From the NCBI GenBank assembly GCA_023634235.1, contig JAMKCF010000018.1:595195-659194 (forward strand): a DNA stretch of 64,000 bases, written 5' to 3'. The first letter of the stretch is position 1. Every line of letters begins with the position of its first letter. The notes below the pieces were generated by a model. The model was given only the letters and a program-made list of their open reading frames with translations. It did no database searches and had not been told where the DNA came from. Below are positions 23,630-33,779 of the stretch, piece by piece. The position numbers were made by a program, and so were the translations under genes. The stretch comes from Pisaster brevispinus (taxonomy: Eukaryota; Echinodermata; Asteroidea; Forcipulatida; Asteriidae).

Positions 23630-26600
23630 GTGTATTTTTTAGCTGTTTCGCAGCATAGCGCAGCGGAACAGCTCTTGTTTTCGTTAAAGTTTTTTTTTTT
23701 TTAGGTGTTCGGACAAAAGTCCGAAGACCTCTTGTTATTGTTCGGTTTTTTTTTTTTTTTTTACTTTGTCTTCTTCTTCTCGCCGTCGATTGTCCGCTAA
23801 CAAAGACACACTTCCTAAGCTCACATAAACTTGAAACTTTACACATAGTTAGATATTCATTAGTAGATGAAACCATTTTTGGTTTCGTCATGATGACGTC
23901 ATCAGGTGTCGAGTTACGTTAAATCAAAGTTTAATATTTGAAAAAATCATAACTCCAAAACAACACAATGGATTTTCACAATCTATACATCATCGGATAG
24001 GCCTGGAATGACTCTAAAAACGCTACACTGAACGCGACCTCATTTGACCTTGACTTCTGGTTCAAACCGGAAGTTGAATATTAAACAAATTCATATCTCA
24101 AAAACTACTGATCATTTCATCATAAATTTTACATCAGATTGTAGTTCTGTCATCCTTCCGAAACTTTTGCACAGAAATGATGCCAATATGACCTTAACTT
24201 CTGGTCCTAAATGGGTGTTACAGCCAATGCTAGTATTAACCGCAGTTAATTCGTGTATGGAGAAAAGCGCTGTAACTGACTGTCCGCTCCATTATTCATA
24301 AGGTTCAAAGTCCACGAAGCCTGTGTGTGCAACACGAAGCCTGTGTGTACAGTCCCACGTAATGAAAACCATAAGGTTCAAAGTCCACGAAGCCTGTGTG
24401 TACAGTCCCACGTAACGGAAACATTTCAGAGGATGGCGCTATACCAAACAACTGTTAATGCTTTTGTCCCGCTCTGGAATGTTATTATTTGCTCGCTCTG
24501 TGACAGATGCTGCCTCGGAAATCTACGTCATTTAAATGTTAAATGGGTAAGAGACCCTGGGTTGCTTTTTTTGCGGGATTTTACAAAGGTAATATAGGTC
24601 TTCGATTTTAATTGTTTGCATGAAATTACGTGTCTTTTACTTCCAGTTAAAACCGAAAGTGCATTGTAATTAAAAGTGGCAACTTTTTTGGAGTTGATTT
24701 TAACAATGTTGAGGGTCTGACAAGGGTCTGGTTAAAAACAAAATTAAGACCGCCATCTTGCGGTGGGTTAAAAACAGTTCAAAATACAGTTTTACTAGAA
24801 GCCTTTGGCAGAGTTTTTATAAATTTTTTTCAACATGGGCTCCACATACTTCACAGAAAAGAATATGTTGGTGACCTTGTCTTGACATTTTAACAAACAA
24901 CTGTTCATGCTTTTATCCCGCTCTGAAATATTATCTGTCGTATTAAGTTATGTTTTTTTCGGTTTTCTCTTTGAAAACACTACCTCTGCTTACTCGAAAA
25001 TGTCTACACCGAACACCTTGTTTTTGTAACGGAACAAAAACTTATGTCTAGTGTATTCTTATGTTTGTTCTAAAAAGAAATACACACAAACGTTGTCCGC
25101 TAATGTTTAGCTTTTTCTCAAGCTCGTATGGTCATGAAACTTGGCAACCATTTTACACATGATTAGTGGATGAAACAGAATTTTTCACGTAATGATGACG
25201 TCATCTGATGATTTATTAGGTAATTAAAAGTAATTAATTTTTCAACAAACATAACTCAAAGACCGCGGACTTTCAATTCTTTCTTTTTTCTTGAATCTAA
25301 AGAACATTGGATACTAATCATTTCGTACATGGGAATGAATACATTTTAAGATGTATTTCTAGGTGAAAACGAGCATTAAAATGTTGAAATCTAGACCAAT
25401 ACCGAGCGCACAGTGTGGCATCCAATCCAGTATGACGTGCACACAAAACCGCACAACGTGCAGCATGCAGCCATAATATACATTGTGTGCAAATCCTGGA
25501 AAGCCCATTGAATATCATTGCGTTGTTTATTCGTGTATGTACAGTGTACTAACAACACGTTGTCCCGCGCTTAAACCCAAACTCATTCAAAGTTCAGTGT
25601 GAATTTAGTTCCGTTGTGCTCGTCTAATGGCTTAATGGAAAACAAGGAATAAAAGAGGAGGTTTTACTGAGATGTCCACCTGCTTTAGGTATTTGTATTA
25701 CTTTGACTAAATGACAAAAACTTCAACTGAAAAAGAACGAAATTGGTTTGTTTCTCATCAAACACCGAGACCCACGTCACGTTGATCGACGTGACCGTGC
25801 CTGCCAACGGCGCTCTAGGCCCTCTGAGTATGCCCTTCAGACACGGTGATTAAAATGGTAAGCTTTATTTCAAAATCACCGTTAAACAGAGGGGGCATTC
25901 CTTTTTTTCGTCTACAATAATGTTGATATGTTTCATCCATGAACTTTCCTAGTGGTTCTTTTGTTTTGTTTTTACTTTCAAAAATCATTATTTTGTCATG
26001 GTTTAATATTCAACTATCGGATTGAATTGATGCTAATCCCCGCTCAGGTATAATATGTATAATATGTATGTTCATTACTCGTGAACCAAAAAGGGTTTTG
26101 ACTTTAAGCTAACCATGCACTTAGACCTAAGTGTGTCAATGAAACCACAGATGTTTTCGGCATGATTACGTCATCAATGACGTCATAACATTAAATCAGT
26201 GTTTTAATTTTTACATAAAAACATCTGGAAAACTATAACTGCTACATACAAGATCTTTGGTCCATGTGAAAGACCCTGAGTGTATTTTTTATTATTTTAC
26301 ACAAAGTGTGACCCTCTGTGACCTTTACTTCTGGTCGAAACTGAAAGATGCTTATTCAATACTTAAAAACATCAGATCCCATTAACCAAAAGAGGGTTGA
26401 GACCTTAACGTTACACCCTTAGACCTGAGTGTGTAGATGAAACCGCATTTTCGGGATGATGACGACTCGATGGCATCCTTACATTAAATTAACCTTTAAT
26501 ATGTAAACAATTTTTATCCGGAGAACCAAAATTTTGTTATATACATAACTTGCACCATCCCCAATGATTACACAAACTGTGTCTCCCTGTGTGCTTCGAT

Positions 26601-27990
26601 TCTGGTCAAAACTGAGAGCTTAAGTGAAAATAATCACTCCCGGTCCTCGTTTTGAGGCCTGCAAACAATATGATCTTGAAATCAGGTGGTCCCTCTATAT
26701 TGAATATAGCTTTACCCATAGGACTTTCAATTCCAGCAAAACAATAACTAAAAGCCTGTAACAATTTCAAAAACTTAGCTGATACTTATGAATATCAATG
26801 TCTTGATAGTAAAATGAGCTATAAAAACGGAAATATTTCATAAGTTTTTTAATTTATCAAAGTTTTTTATTTCAAATACGAAATCTACCATTCACTTTAT
26901 GTATCAATTTGTCGTACTAAGTTATGTTTTTTTCGGTTTTCTCTTCGAAAACACTACCTCAGCTAACTCGAAAATGTCTACACCGAACACCTTGTTTTTG
27001 TTATACAACAAAAACTTAAGTCTAGTTATTTTTTTTTTTTTTTTTTTTTTTATTTGTATTTTTCAGACAAAATTCGTTCTAAGCGGCTTTTTGCATAGTT
27101 CCTAAGGAGCAATTGCAATGAAACTTTCAGTGATGAAAGGCATTGGTGCAATGATGATTTTAAAACAATTATGTCATGATGACGTCATCACCTGTCACGT
27201 GACGTCATCTTAAAGTTTCCTTTTTTTAATATTTGAAAATCTATATCAAATCAACCACAAGAGACCGTAGGTTTCTGTTTGCGGGATTGGGTGGGGATAA
27301 ATTAGGTCTTCATTTTATTCAGTGTGCGTGACCTCACATGACCTCTACTTCCGGTCTAAACAGGAAGTGCTTTGTAATTCAAAAGTGGAAATAGTTATGA
27401 AGTTGCTTTCAACGATGTTATTGTCTGGCAAGGGTGTGCATTTAAAAAAAAATACCGATGACGTCACGATACACAAGAGCGCCCTCTAGCGGCAGGTTGA
27501 AAACTGTTAAAAATTGACTTTTTGAAGATGTGTGTGGAGAACTTTTGTGTAATCACTTCAAAACTTACACACATGTTGACCGTCAGGCAGCCATCATATG
27601 TGTGAAGTTTCAGATTGATGACGTCATCGGGGGTCACGTGACGCGGCATTAAAGGTGCCTTTTTTGAAGTCGTATATCTCCCGAAGTATAAGTGCGATCA
27701 TGTTGAAACTTGGTAGGTCGTTAGATATTGGCAAGTTCTTGTATATTCTTAAATGATGTCGTGATGACGTCATCACATGATTTTTAATGATTTTTTTCGT
27801 TTTTTGCCCCTTTAAGTCATAAATTGCTAACAAAACGTGGTATAATCCAAATTCTTTTTAAAACAGGCTTGATACATCATTACTGCTTTGAATACAAACA
27901 ACTTTCATATTCAATTGAGTAATTTGAAAAAGTTATGGCGAAACAGCTCGGCATTTGTGCACAAATGCAATATGTCTAGTTTTTTTTTTT
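23630..27990. repeat. 4.4-kb composite repeat block with TGACGTCA palindromes
   Basis: The block is bounded by short inverted ends (AGCTGTTTCGC at about 23640; GCGAAACAGCT at about 27939). Internal units recur: CCGAACACCTTGTTTTTGT appears at about 25012 and 26984, each preceded by AAAACACTACCTC(T/A)GC; ACTTCTGGT(C/T) near 24050, 24198 and 26320; and the palindrome TGATGACGTCATCA with variants at about eight places. There is no ORF of note. It is probably a non-autonomous transposon or nested copies of one, followed by T-rich tracts. Confidence 0.6.
27029..27051. repeat. Poly-T tract, 23 nt
   Basis: An uninterrupted T run inside the composite repeat block, matching the position of poly-T in the related copies. 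Confidence 0.9.
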
Positions 27991-28103
27991 TTTTTCACAG
28001 AATTGAGTATATAGTGCTTAACACACATCGGTGTATAAAAGGTAAAAAAAACAAATTATGAAGTTATTCTCATTAATCAAGTTCTTGACTTTTAAATTTA
28101 CAG

Positions 28104-28133
28104 ACCACATCGTCAGAGATCTATGAACGCAAC
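28104..28133 (+). other. FGFR1OP2: FGFR1OP2 5' UTR part of first coding exon
   Basis: The acceptor TTTAAATTTACAG ends at 28103, and 30 nt precede the ATG. At least one further non-coding exon must therefore lie upstream, not located. Confidence 0.7.
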
Positions 28134-28268
28134 ATGAGTCTGACTATAGACCAAGTGTTAGCAGATGCAAAGAGGCTGGTAGAGAGACTCCGGGATCATG
28201 ACAACGCAGCGGACTCACTCATTGAACAGTCCTCCACTCTAAACAAAAGGGTTGAAGCTATGAAACAG
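28134..28268 (+). CDS. FGFR1OP2: FGFR1OP2 coding exon 1
   Basis: 135 nt, 45 residues, MSLTIDQ...EAMKQ, donor GTGAGA. It encodes the highly conserved N-terminal helix of the SIKE family. Confidence 0.93.
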
Positions 28269-31200
28269 GTGAGACAAGATCATTCAAATGATGAACACTT
28301 GTGTGGAGTGCTGTGGCTGAACGGTCGCAGTGCACCAAACTCAAGTTCTTGTGTAGTCAGAGTGTGGATTCTAGTCAATGTCTTTGTCAGGGTTGCTTGT
28401 CAGTCAAAAGCCATTCAACCTTTACCTGCCGTATAGCTACATGTACTTGCGACCACTTCTTGAATAAACACTACCTCTTTGGAAAGGTGCAATAACTCAA
28501 CAACATGAGCAACAATTGGAAAAAATCCAGAGGCGTGTCATCAAGCTAATTTTAGGGGATGATTACCTTAGTGCATTAGAGTCTCTCAATTTACCAAGTC
28601 AAAGCAATCAACACAGGTCACTGTGTTCAAAATTTGCCTCAGAGTTAACTGCCAAATGGACTATGTCGCACCTCCTCCCACCCCCCAAAAAATCACAAGG
28701 TTCTTCGTAAAACTCATTTGATATCTCAGCCAAAATGTAAAACTAGCGCTGACTCAGAGATAGTGCTGTCCCTTATTTAATCAATCTTTTTAATTCTAAG
28801 TAACTGTCACACTTTAATTATTGCAGTTCTCACAACAGGTCACAACACAATAAATGTTTATTACAATTCAAACATGTTGCATTTTCTTCCATTTAACCTT
28901 ATGTATCTAAAGCGAGGCTGAAAGGAAATAGAAAGTCTGTCCCCTTTTAACAAAATGATGATGTTATCAAATTACACACTGCCCTCTGGTGTCATTCAAA
29001 GTTCTTTAGTTTCATAAAATCATAACTCCTGAACAAAAGAGTGGATTTTCTACGATCTACATGTATACCTCATCTGACAGGTCTTTAAAAGTATAGAGCA
29101 TGTATAATTGATGACATCATCATTGGTTAGTGCCTTCAGGGCCCAATTTCATAAAGCTGTTTAGAACAGCAACTTATGCTAACCAGAATAAGGTTACCAG
29201 TCAAATTACCATGTCCCATGTACAATCTATGACTGGCATCCTGCTCATTTTTGCCTTGCAGAAAATTGTAAATCAATATTTTCTGTGTAGGCAAAAATTG
29301 GGCCCTGGTGATGTTGACCATCGATGATGAATCTTTAATTTTGTGTCATGAATCATGAATTGTATCATGAAGAATATAAAACCCGATTCATATGAGAATC
29401 AAGGAGACCTTGTTTTTGTGATGTCATAAAACTGACTTTCTGTTTATCACCGCTTTTCTCTGAGCATAGTACCAGGAGGAGGTTGAGGAGATGAACAGCG
29501 TCGCTCGTCATCGACCCCGTTCTGCTCTCATCCTGGGTATCCAGCAGGAGAACCGACAAATCCGTGAGCTGCAACGAGAAAACCGGGAGCTCCGCGTGGC
29601 GCTGGAGGAGCACCAGTCAGCCCTGGATCTCATCATGAGCAGCTACCGGGAACAGATCTGCCGAATGCTGATGGCTAACAGATTTGATAAAGACTGCCTT
29701 GAGAAACACGCTGAGCAACAAGAAGTAAGAGCAACTTCAAACTTAAGTTTGTACCCCATGTATAAATAAATTCATTTTATATTGTGGCATGTCGTGACCT
29801 AGCGGTTAAGAGACTGGCACAGAAACCCTGAAGGTCACAAGTTCATATCCTGCTCTAATCAATTTTTTTTTTGTTCACAGGCCTGGGCCCAATTTCATAG
29901 AGCTGCTAAGCACAAAAATTTGCTTAGCATGAAATTTCTTCCTTGATAAAAACAAGATTACCAACCAAATTTCCATGTGTTGCATATTGCTTGTTACTGG
30001 TAGTCAGCTGTTGTTTTCTTATCCTGAAAATCACGTGGAAATTTGGTTGGTAATCCTGTTTTTATCAAGGAAGAAATTTCATGCTAAGCAAATTTTTGTG
30101 CTTAGCAGCTGTATGAAATTGGGCCCTGGACTTACATGGAGGCCATTTTCTCTGTTGCCCCTTGTTTTGGCCTTGGTGCCCCCTTCAGATTCCCATAGAC
30201 TTTAAGATTTTCTAATGGCAGAGTCCCTTGCAAAATGAAAATGGCCTTGCCCTCTCTAAGGTGAAAGTCAAGGCCTGTGTTCATCCCAAACGTGTTTATT
30301 TCTCAACAGATGTCCATAGCAACAACAGCCAAGATCATAGAGATGGCTGCTGTGATGAAGCAAGCGATTTTCCTGGAGGAAAAAACCTCCTTTGATGTGG
30401 AGCAGCAACTTACCAGACTACAGGTAGGAATAAGCTCCACTCACTGTCTTGGTCTGGTGCCATGTGCCAGACTTTTATATTTAAAGAGTGTGAGTACAAC
30501 TGCACTCTGGGGAGTGCAAAACATAGTGCTCCTTAATCTCTAAAAGGTGGGTCATACAGCACCGGCCACAAGTAATTCCAAAGCCCTGCAGGTAACTTGC
30601 AGGGCTTAACGAGTATGTGCCGGGGACTCCCGCAAAATACCCGCGAGTGTGCGGGGATCCCCGCAAAAATCACCTTGGGCCACGCAAAATACTTGGGAGG
30701 CCCCGCAGACATGCCCCGCAAGACTGCAATTGCTTCAGGGGCCGTGTACAAATCACTTTGCGAAGGTAAAATATACATTTAATGATGCATTTGCGCAGGC
30801 AACTTTTTTTTCTTCCCCTGTATCGACTGATCATTTTTTGCACATATTTCGTGTGTTATTTAAAAAGGGTTATTTTAAAAGTATTGCTGTTTAAGAATAA
30901 TTTTTCTTAAGCCTTGAAAAGAATCACGGTCATACTTTATCACCAAATGCACGGTATGGACAGAGGTTCAATGTTAAACCGTGTAGTTGGAGCATCACTG
31001 GTCACCCTAAGCATGCTGGCAGGAAAACAGCTGCTTTCTGCAAGGTACCAATCACCCATGAGGCCCCGGTAGCGCAGCTAAATGCAGGAGCAGTCATGGC
31101 CGCGCAGCGCAGGGATTTTTTTCAGTTGATAATGATGCGCTGTGTGGCAGGCCACGTGCGCTATGCGGGGTGAAAAAAACACAACAGAGCCGTGTGTATT

Positions 31201-33138
31201 ATCAATAAGTATGGGCCAAAACACACTGTTTCTATGAGAGGCAAATCGTCACCACGCACAGCGGCCGCACTCAGACAACGGTGTATCAGATTATATACAG
31301 TGCGTTCAGACTAATGTTGAGCCCTGATCAATTTGGAAGGTTTACGATGATTAAATGACACCATGCAGGAAACCCTGAATAACCTGGAGGGCTTGTTTGT
31401 AACGTAAGTGTTTTCTTCTTGTTTTTGTTCACTGTCTTCGCTATTTTTGGTTTGGGTAGAAAATGGAGGTGGGTAGAGGCTACCGACGATGTTCCGCGTG
31501 CGATTATGAGGACGCCGTAAAAAACAAAAACAAAACAAAACATTGCACTTGCCAAGATTTTTTGACATGAAAGGCCTCCAAACATTTGTGAATTAATGCA
31601 GTCATATCGAGTTATGTATATCATTGAATGTATTCATGTTAACCCATGCGTGAAATTTTTCTACATGTACATGTGTGTGTACGAGTTCGTTGCAGGACCT
31701 TTACAGGTCCCCGCAAGGCAGGTCCACAACACGTTCCCCGGCTTGCGAGGCCCCCGTAGAATCCCCGCGGGGCTTCGGGAAGCCCCGTACCCACCATGCA
31801 GTTTACCCACGGGTACTTGCACGCAACTCGCAGGGTTTTGGAATTACTTGTGGCCAGTGCTGTAGATTGGTAAATACTCCAAAAAATAACTCAGTAAGGA
31901 GCCCTGCGGCTGTTGGTAGTATAAACTCTTTTGAGCACGGATTCCCTTCAAAGTTTGGATAATTTTTCGCTCCAAAACATTTAGACATGATTCATGCATA
32001 AATCGTTTCTCAGATTTCTGAGACTGAGAGTGAGTGCCCATTTGAGCGGCCAGAGATGTGATTTGGATCCTCTGTCACCTCGCTAAACATGGATGGATTC
32101 AAACGTTCTTATGAAAGTACAGTAACAGCTTTGTGCCAATTTCTCAGCAAGGAGACACTGTATTCAGTTGAAACTTTCACATGTGTCTATTATTGTATCG
32201 ACAAATACCAGTCTGTGACCCGACCTTTAAAAAGTGGATGTGAATAAAATAGTGTTATTCACAGAAGGATATGAACTTGCCGATGTGGTGATTATTTGCT
32301 TTGATCTTGGAACAAAAATAGCAATTCGCCAATCCAATCCTGCAATCTGGTCCACCTATTTGTCCTCCATCATTCCTAAATATCTTCTTAGATTTGGGAT
32401 CTTAGATTTAGAGCTGTCTGCCAACAATGACTCTCATGACAACGAGACTTGCTCCTTGACAGAACACCTTTAGTAATCTGGGTGTGGCTGCCCCTATCAG
32501 AGCTGCCAAATCTCCCTGACTCTGCAGAAATTTCCCTGAAAATAAACCAATCTTTCCTTCTTTTGATGAACAAACTTGAAATTTCCCTGATTATGTTGAA
32601 TGTCATTTTAAATATCTCCCTGATTGTTGTACAAAACCTCCCTGAGTGTAAGATGCTAATGTTGACATCTCTGCCCTACACTTTCCGTTCTATAACTTCC
32701 CTTTTTCAGGTTGAAAACCGCGGTCTGCGTGAACTCCTTGAGATCAGCCGAGCCGTCCACACGGTACACAGCCCTACCCAGCGAGAAGACAAGAAGAAAG
32801 CTCCTGGCAAGGATCCTGCTGCCAAGGCTATTGTCACCGACAACAAAGACACTGTCAGCGACCCCTCAGATCACCCGACCCCAACGAGGACTGAACTGAA
32901 TCTAACTCCCTCATCAAACAAAGAGAAGGACTCATCAAAAGATGATTTAAAATTGGATAGTGCGGCGGGGGAGAAGAAAGACGACGTCAAGATATCACCT
33001 GAGAAGGATTCCGCTGAAGAGACTGTTAAAGAGGGCCAAGGAGGTGGTGGTGTGGATGTTGAGGTGGAAAGTGTTTTAAACCTATTTGATGACATGACCG
33101 CAGGCCTGGACATGGATGATACAGAGTCGGACGCCTAG
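28134..33138 (+). CDS. FGFR1OP2: FGFR1OP2/SIKE-family coiled-coil protein (STRIPAK-associated)
   Basis: Join: 28134-28268, 29470-29724, 30310-30423, 32710-33138; 930 coding nt plus stop, 310 aa. In vertebrates SIKE1 and FGFR1OP2 bind SLMAP and the STRIPAK (striatin-PP2A-kinase) complexes; SIKE1 also restrains TBK1/IKKe. Visible signatures are an N-terminal helix with ADAKRLVERLRDHD and SLIEQ..LNKRVEAMKQ, then RHRPRSALILGIQQENRQIR, the EEHQSALDLIMS(S)YREQ coiled coil, IIEMAAVMKQAI, and VENRGLRELLEISR at about 169-182. These are collinear with human FGFR1OP2. The start is the family-conserved MSxTI methionine (context AACATGA), and the exon begins 30 nt earlier after a clear acceptor. The last ~125 residues are a low-complexity K/E/D/S-rich tail ending in an acidic segment (NLFDDMTAGLDMDDTESDA). 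This tail is much longer than in human proteins (about 253 and 207 aa). The linker between exons 2 and 3 is short, as in SIKE1. Confidence 0.93.
28500..28800 (+). pseudogene. Decayed LINE reverse-transcriptase C-terminus
   Basis: A plus-strand frame reads LEKIQRRVIKLILGDDY, then ALESLNLPS, LCSKFA and, after stops, VPYLINLFNSK. This pattern (Q-x-IQRRA...ILG...LNLP...RRxxLCxKFA...IPYLxxLLN) is the usual C-terminal tail of non-LTR retrotransposon polyproteins. The frame is broken by stops and the 5' part is missing. It is inert sequence in FGFR1OP2 intron 1. Confidence 0.7.
29140..29308. mobile_element. fam-B palindromic MITE copy
   Basis: It is bounded by GGGCCCAATTTCATAAAGC and AAAAATTGGGCCC, with GGTTACCAGTCAAATTACCA inside. 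It lies in FGFR1OP2 intron 1, about 160 bp before exon 2. Confidence 0.75.
29470..29724 (+). CDS. FGFR1OP2: FGFR1OP2 coding exon 2
   Basis: 255 nt, 85 residues. The acceptor is TCTGAGCATAG and the donor GTAAGA. It begins YQEEVEEMNSVARHRPRS, equivalent to the human YQEEIQELNEVARHRPRS, and covers the central coiled coil (QQENRQIRELQRENRELR). Confidence 0.95.
29786..29870 (+). mobile_element. tRNA-like SINE fragment
   Basis: A-box-like GTGACCTAGCGGTTAAGAG and B-box-like CACAAGTTCATATCCTG are followed by CTCTAATCAA, the junction also seen in SINE-2 copies. It is degenerate and not a functional tRNA. Confidence 0.45.
29885..30126. mobile_element. fam-B MITE, near-perfect long palindrome
   Basis: The ends GGGCCCAATTTCAT and ATGAAATTGGGCCC begin inverted arms of about 90 bp. 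These share, in inverted orientation, AGCACAAAAATTTGCTTAGC, ATGAAATTTCTTCCTTGAT and AACCAAATTTCCA..TG. The unpaired centre is about 50 bp. High arm identity suggests recent insertion into FGFR1OP2 intron 2. Confidence 0.85.
30310..30423 (+). CDS. FGFR1OP2: FGFR1OP2 coding exon 3
   Basis: 114 nt, 38 residues, phase 0 at both ends. The acceptor is TCTCAACAG and the donor GTAGGA. It contains KIIEMAAVMKQAIFLEE, matching the conserved ITEMAAVMRKAI block. Confidence 0.92.
30557..31862. mobile_element. 1.3-kb non-autonomous DNA transposon with terminal inverted repeats
   Basis: The left end CAGCACCGGCCACAAGTAAT-TCCAAAGCCCTGC and the right end (inverted) CAGCACTGGCCACAAGTAAT-TCCAAAACCCTGC match over about 33 bp. 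The element is flanked on both sides by TA, as expected for a TA target duplication. Subterminal regions are rich in CCCCGCA/GGGGA. It has no transposase ORF. It sits in FGFR1OP2 intron 3 with a fam-A repeat abutting its right end. Confidence 0.75.
31865..32150 (+). mobile_element. fam-A repeat copy
   Basis: It starts GATTGGTAAATACTCC, contains GATTCATGCATAAATCGTTT and TCTCAGATTTCTGAG, then CACCTCGCTAAACATGGATGG. It directly abuts the TA-flanked element on its left. Confidence 0.7.
32710..33138 (+). CDS. FGFR1OP2: FGFR1OP2 coding exon 4 (terminal)
   Basis: 429 nt including TAG at 33136, 142 residues. The acceptor is CCCTTTTTCAG. It starts with the last conserved segment VENRGLRELLEISRAVHTVH and continues into the divergent charged tail. 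The frame stays open upstream to 32449, but that part is intronic. Confidence 0.92.
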   Translation, partial: VENRGLRELLEISRAVHTVHSPTQREDKKKAPGKDPAAKAIVTDNKDTVSDPSDHPTPTRTELNLTPSSNKEKDSSKDDLKLDSAAGEKKDDVKISPEKDSAEETVKEGQGGGGVDVEVESVLNLFDDMTAGLDMDDTESDA

Positions 33139-33679
33139 AGAGAGAGGATGACCTCCTTGGGGTCATCAAAGGTCAAAGGGACAGTGGGTCAGAGGTCAAG
33201 GAAGGTAATGTGCGTCAAATATGTTGGCAGCAAGCCTGATTGTAAGGATTCAGACAATTGGTGAGAGGATGACCTCTTTGAGGTAATCAAAGGTCAAAGG
33301 TGACATTGGACATGGAGATAGGGGTCAGAGGTCAGGAAGAGGAGAACATCTTGAATGTAGCGCGGACATGAGGCTGCCGCTTCCTGTGAGGGATCCCTCT
33401 TGAGACGGGATCAAGAATGAGGAAACAAGTTCATGAATGAGGAGACCTTTGCAGACATGATGGGCAAAATCTTGGACAGGGACATCCCAGAGATAATTGG
33501 AAGTGCGTAAGAAAACAAGACAGACTTTTGATCTCGCTTGTTTTATTCCTTAAAAATTGTCTGGTTCATTGTTGAACAAAAGCTGTGTCCAAACTGATGT
33601 ATTATTAACATGTACTGTAGGTTGGGAATGTAAAGAAGTGGAAGCAACTAGTTGTACAGATTTGCACTACCACTGTACA
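33139..33679 (+). other. FGFR1OP2: FGFR1OP2 3' UTR, cut by assembly gap
   Basis: A ~120-bp segment is duplicated: GAGAGGATGACCTC begins at 33142 and again at 33263, each followed by ATCAAAGGTCAAAGG and GGGTCAGAGGTCA. No AATAAA is visible before the gap, so the poly(A) site may lie within or near the gap. Confidence 0.5.
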
Positions 33680-33779
33680 NNNNNNNNNNNNNNNNNNNNN
33701 NNNNNNNNNNNNNNNNNNNNNNNNNNNNNNNNNNNNNNNNNNNNNNNNNNNNNNNNNNNNNNNNNNNNNNNNNNNNNNN
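33680..33779. other. Assembly gap, 100 N
   Basis: Exactly 100 N, a conventional placeholder. The true distance is unknown. Satellite begins immediately after it, so the missing sequence is probably more of the 54-bp array. Confidence 0.98.

Noticed and set aside
32449..32709. Upstream part of the 229-codon ORF ending at 33138
   Set aside because: It precedes a strong acceptor (CCCTTTTTCAG) and has no family similarity; only 32710 onwards is exon.
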